DNA from: Terriglobia bacterium
Lineage (GTDB): Bacteria > Acidobacteriota > Terriglobia > Bryobacterales > UBA6623
Direction of reading: 5' to 3'
Assembly (NCBI GenBank): GCA_009838515.1
Contig: VXRL01000094.1
Location: 30,191 to 94,190, forward strand
Length of the DNA stretch: 64,000 nucleotides
A program made the position numbers and the translations under genes. Below are positions 63,880 through 64,000 of the stretch, piece by piece (positions within the stretch are counted from its first letter, which is position 1; every line of letters starts with the position of its first letter). The notes under the pieces are model-generated. The model was not told the DNA's origin. It searched no databases and saw only the letters and a list, made by a program, of their open reading frames with translations.

Positions 63880-64000
63880 GGGCGGCCGGGCCAAGAAGGG
63901 CGCAGCACCGGCGGGGGGGGGGGGGCGGGCCCCCCCCCCCCCCCCACCAACCCAACAGACGACAGAAATCAGAGAAAAACAGCAGCAGCAAAACAGACGA
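63880..64000. other. Homopolymer-rich contig end, likely artefact
   Basis: A long G run directly followed by a long C run (about 63912-63945) and then an A/C-rich, low-complexity tail end the window. Such sequence is typical of low-quality read or assembly ends, so nothing here should be trusted as biology. Confidence 0.6.

Noticed and set aside
63351..63950. Minus-strand 199-codon frame at the window end
   Set aside because: It is made largely of Pro/Gly/Arg runs created by the homopolymer tail and has no motif.
1..64000. CRISPR arrays and complete tRNA or rRNA genes
   Set aside because: No regularly spaced repeats and no complete tRNA or rRNA sequence were seen by eye.

Overview
The window is bacterial chromosomal DNA, mostly GC-rich, and looks like Acidobacteriota. 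The evidence is four very large MacB-like permeases of the acidobacterial 'ADOP' type (one behind its PadR regulator), a eukaryotic-type Ser/Thr kinase fused to a PD40 propeller, several Tat-exported enzymes, and a Gfo/Idh/MocA + DUF1080 pair. No rRNA, complete tRNA or CRISPR array was seen. The last ~100 bases are homopolymer-rich and look like a contig end, so this is probably a metagenomic or draft assembly.

Layout. (1) 1-3060: accA, a secreted NHL-propeller protein and a secreted metal-site protein. (2) 3060-8740: a defence/toxin-antitoxin cluster in decay, with an ATPase relic behind a palindromic operator, an RHH antitoxin, VapB with a broken VapC, a HigB/HigA-type pair, a methyltransferase-HNH fusion, and an XRE-ImmA protein followed by a PIN gene with one premature TGA. 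(3) 8960-24800: exported aminotransferase, YdjM-type membrane protein, Gfo/Idh/MocA + DUF1080 divergent pair, HlyD + ABC ATPase, SDR, kinase, ADOP permease, HAD phosphatase, an IS630 scrap and a secreted repeat protein. (4) 25100-32220: an esterase lipoprotein gene with one premature TAA, a DinB-like protein, a second ADOP and an S41 protease. (5) 32430-38570: a HAD-gene relic, a third ADOP and an Fe/cobalamin-type ABC importer operon (binding protein, permease, ATPase with an unusual C-terminal extension). (6) 38740-50720: small hypotheticals, GNAT, PadR-ADOP operon, GntR(YtrA)-ATPase-permease operon with a clear operator, beta-lactamase-fold hydrolase and a DUF1684 lipoprotein. (7) 50720-56600: an accessory island with an AT-rich two-gene segment, a ComEC-like metallo-beta-lactamase gene next to a four-helix membrane protein gene, and a tyrosine integrase gene interrupted by a 57-bp hairpin insertion. 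(8) 56534-63190: nested mobile elements. A pentapeptide-repeat membrane protein gene is split by an IS21 element (5-bp target duplication), whose istB is itself split exactly in its P-loop by a serine-recombinase element; an IS256 transposase scrap lies just upstream.

The main theme is accessory DNA in turnover. Nested insertions can be reconstructed base by base, several genes carry a single inactivating change, and toxin genes are lost while their antitoxins remain. The best candidate for an undescribed system is the metallo-beta-lactamase + membrane-protein pair in the integrase-associated island, followed by the methyltransferase-HNH fusion beside the ImmA-PIN locus.
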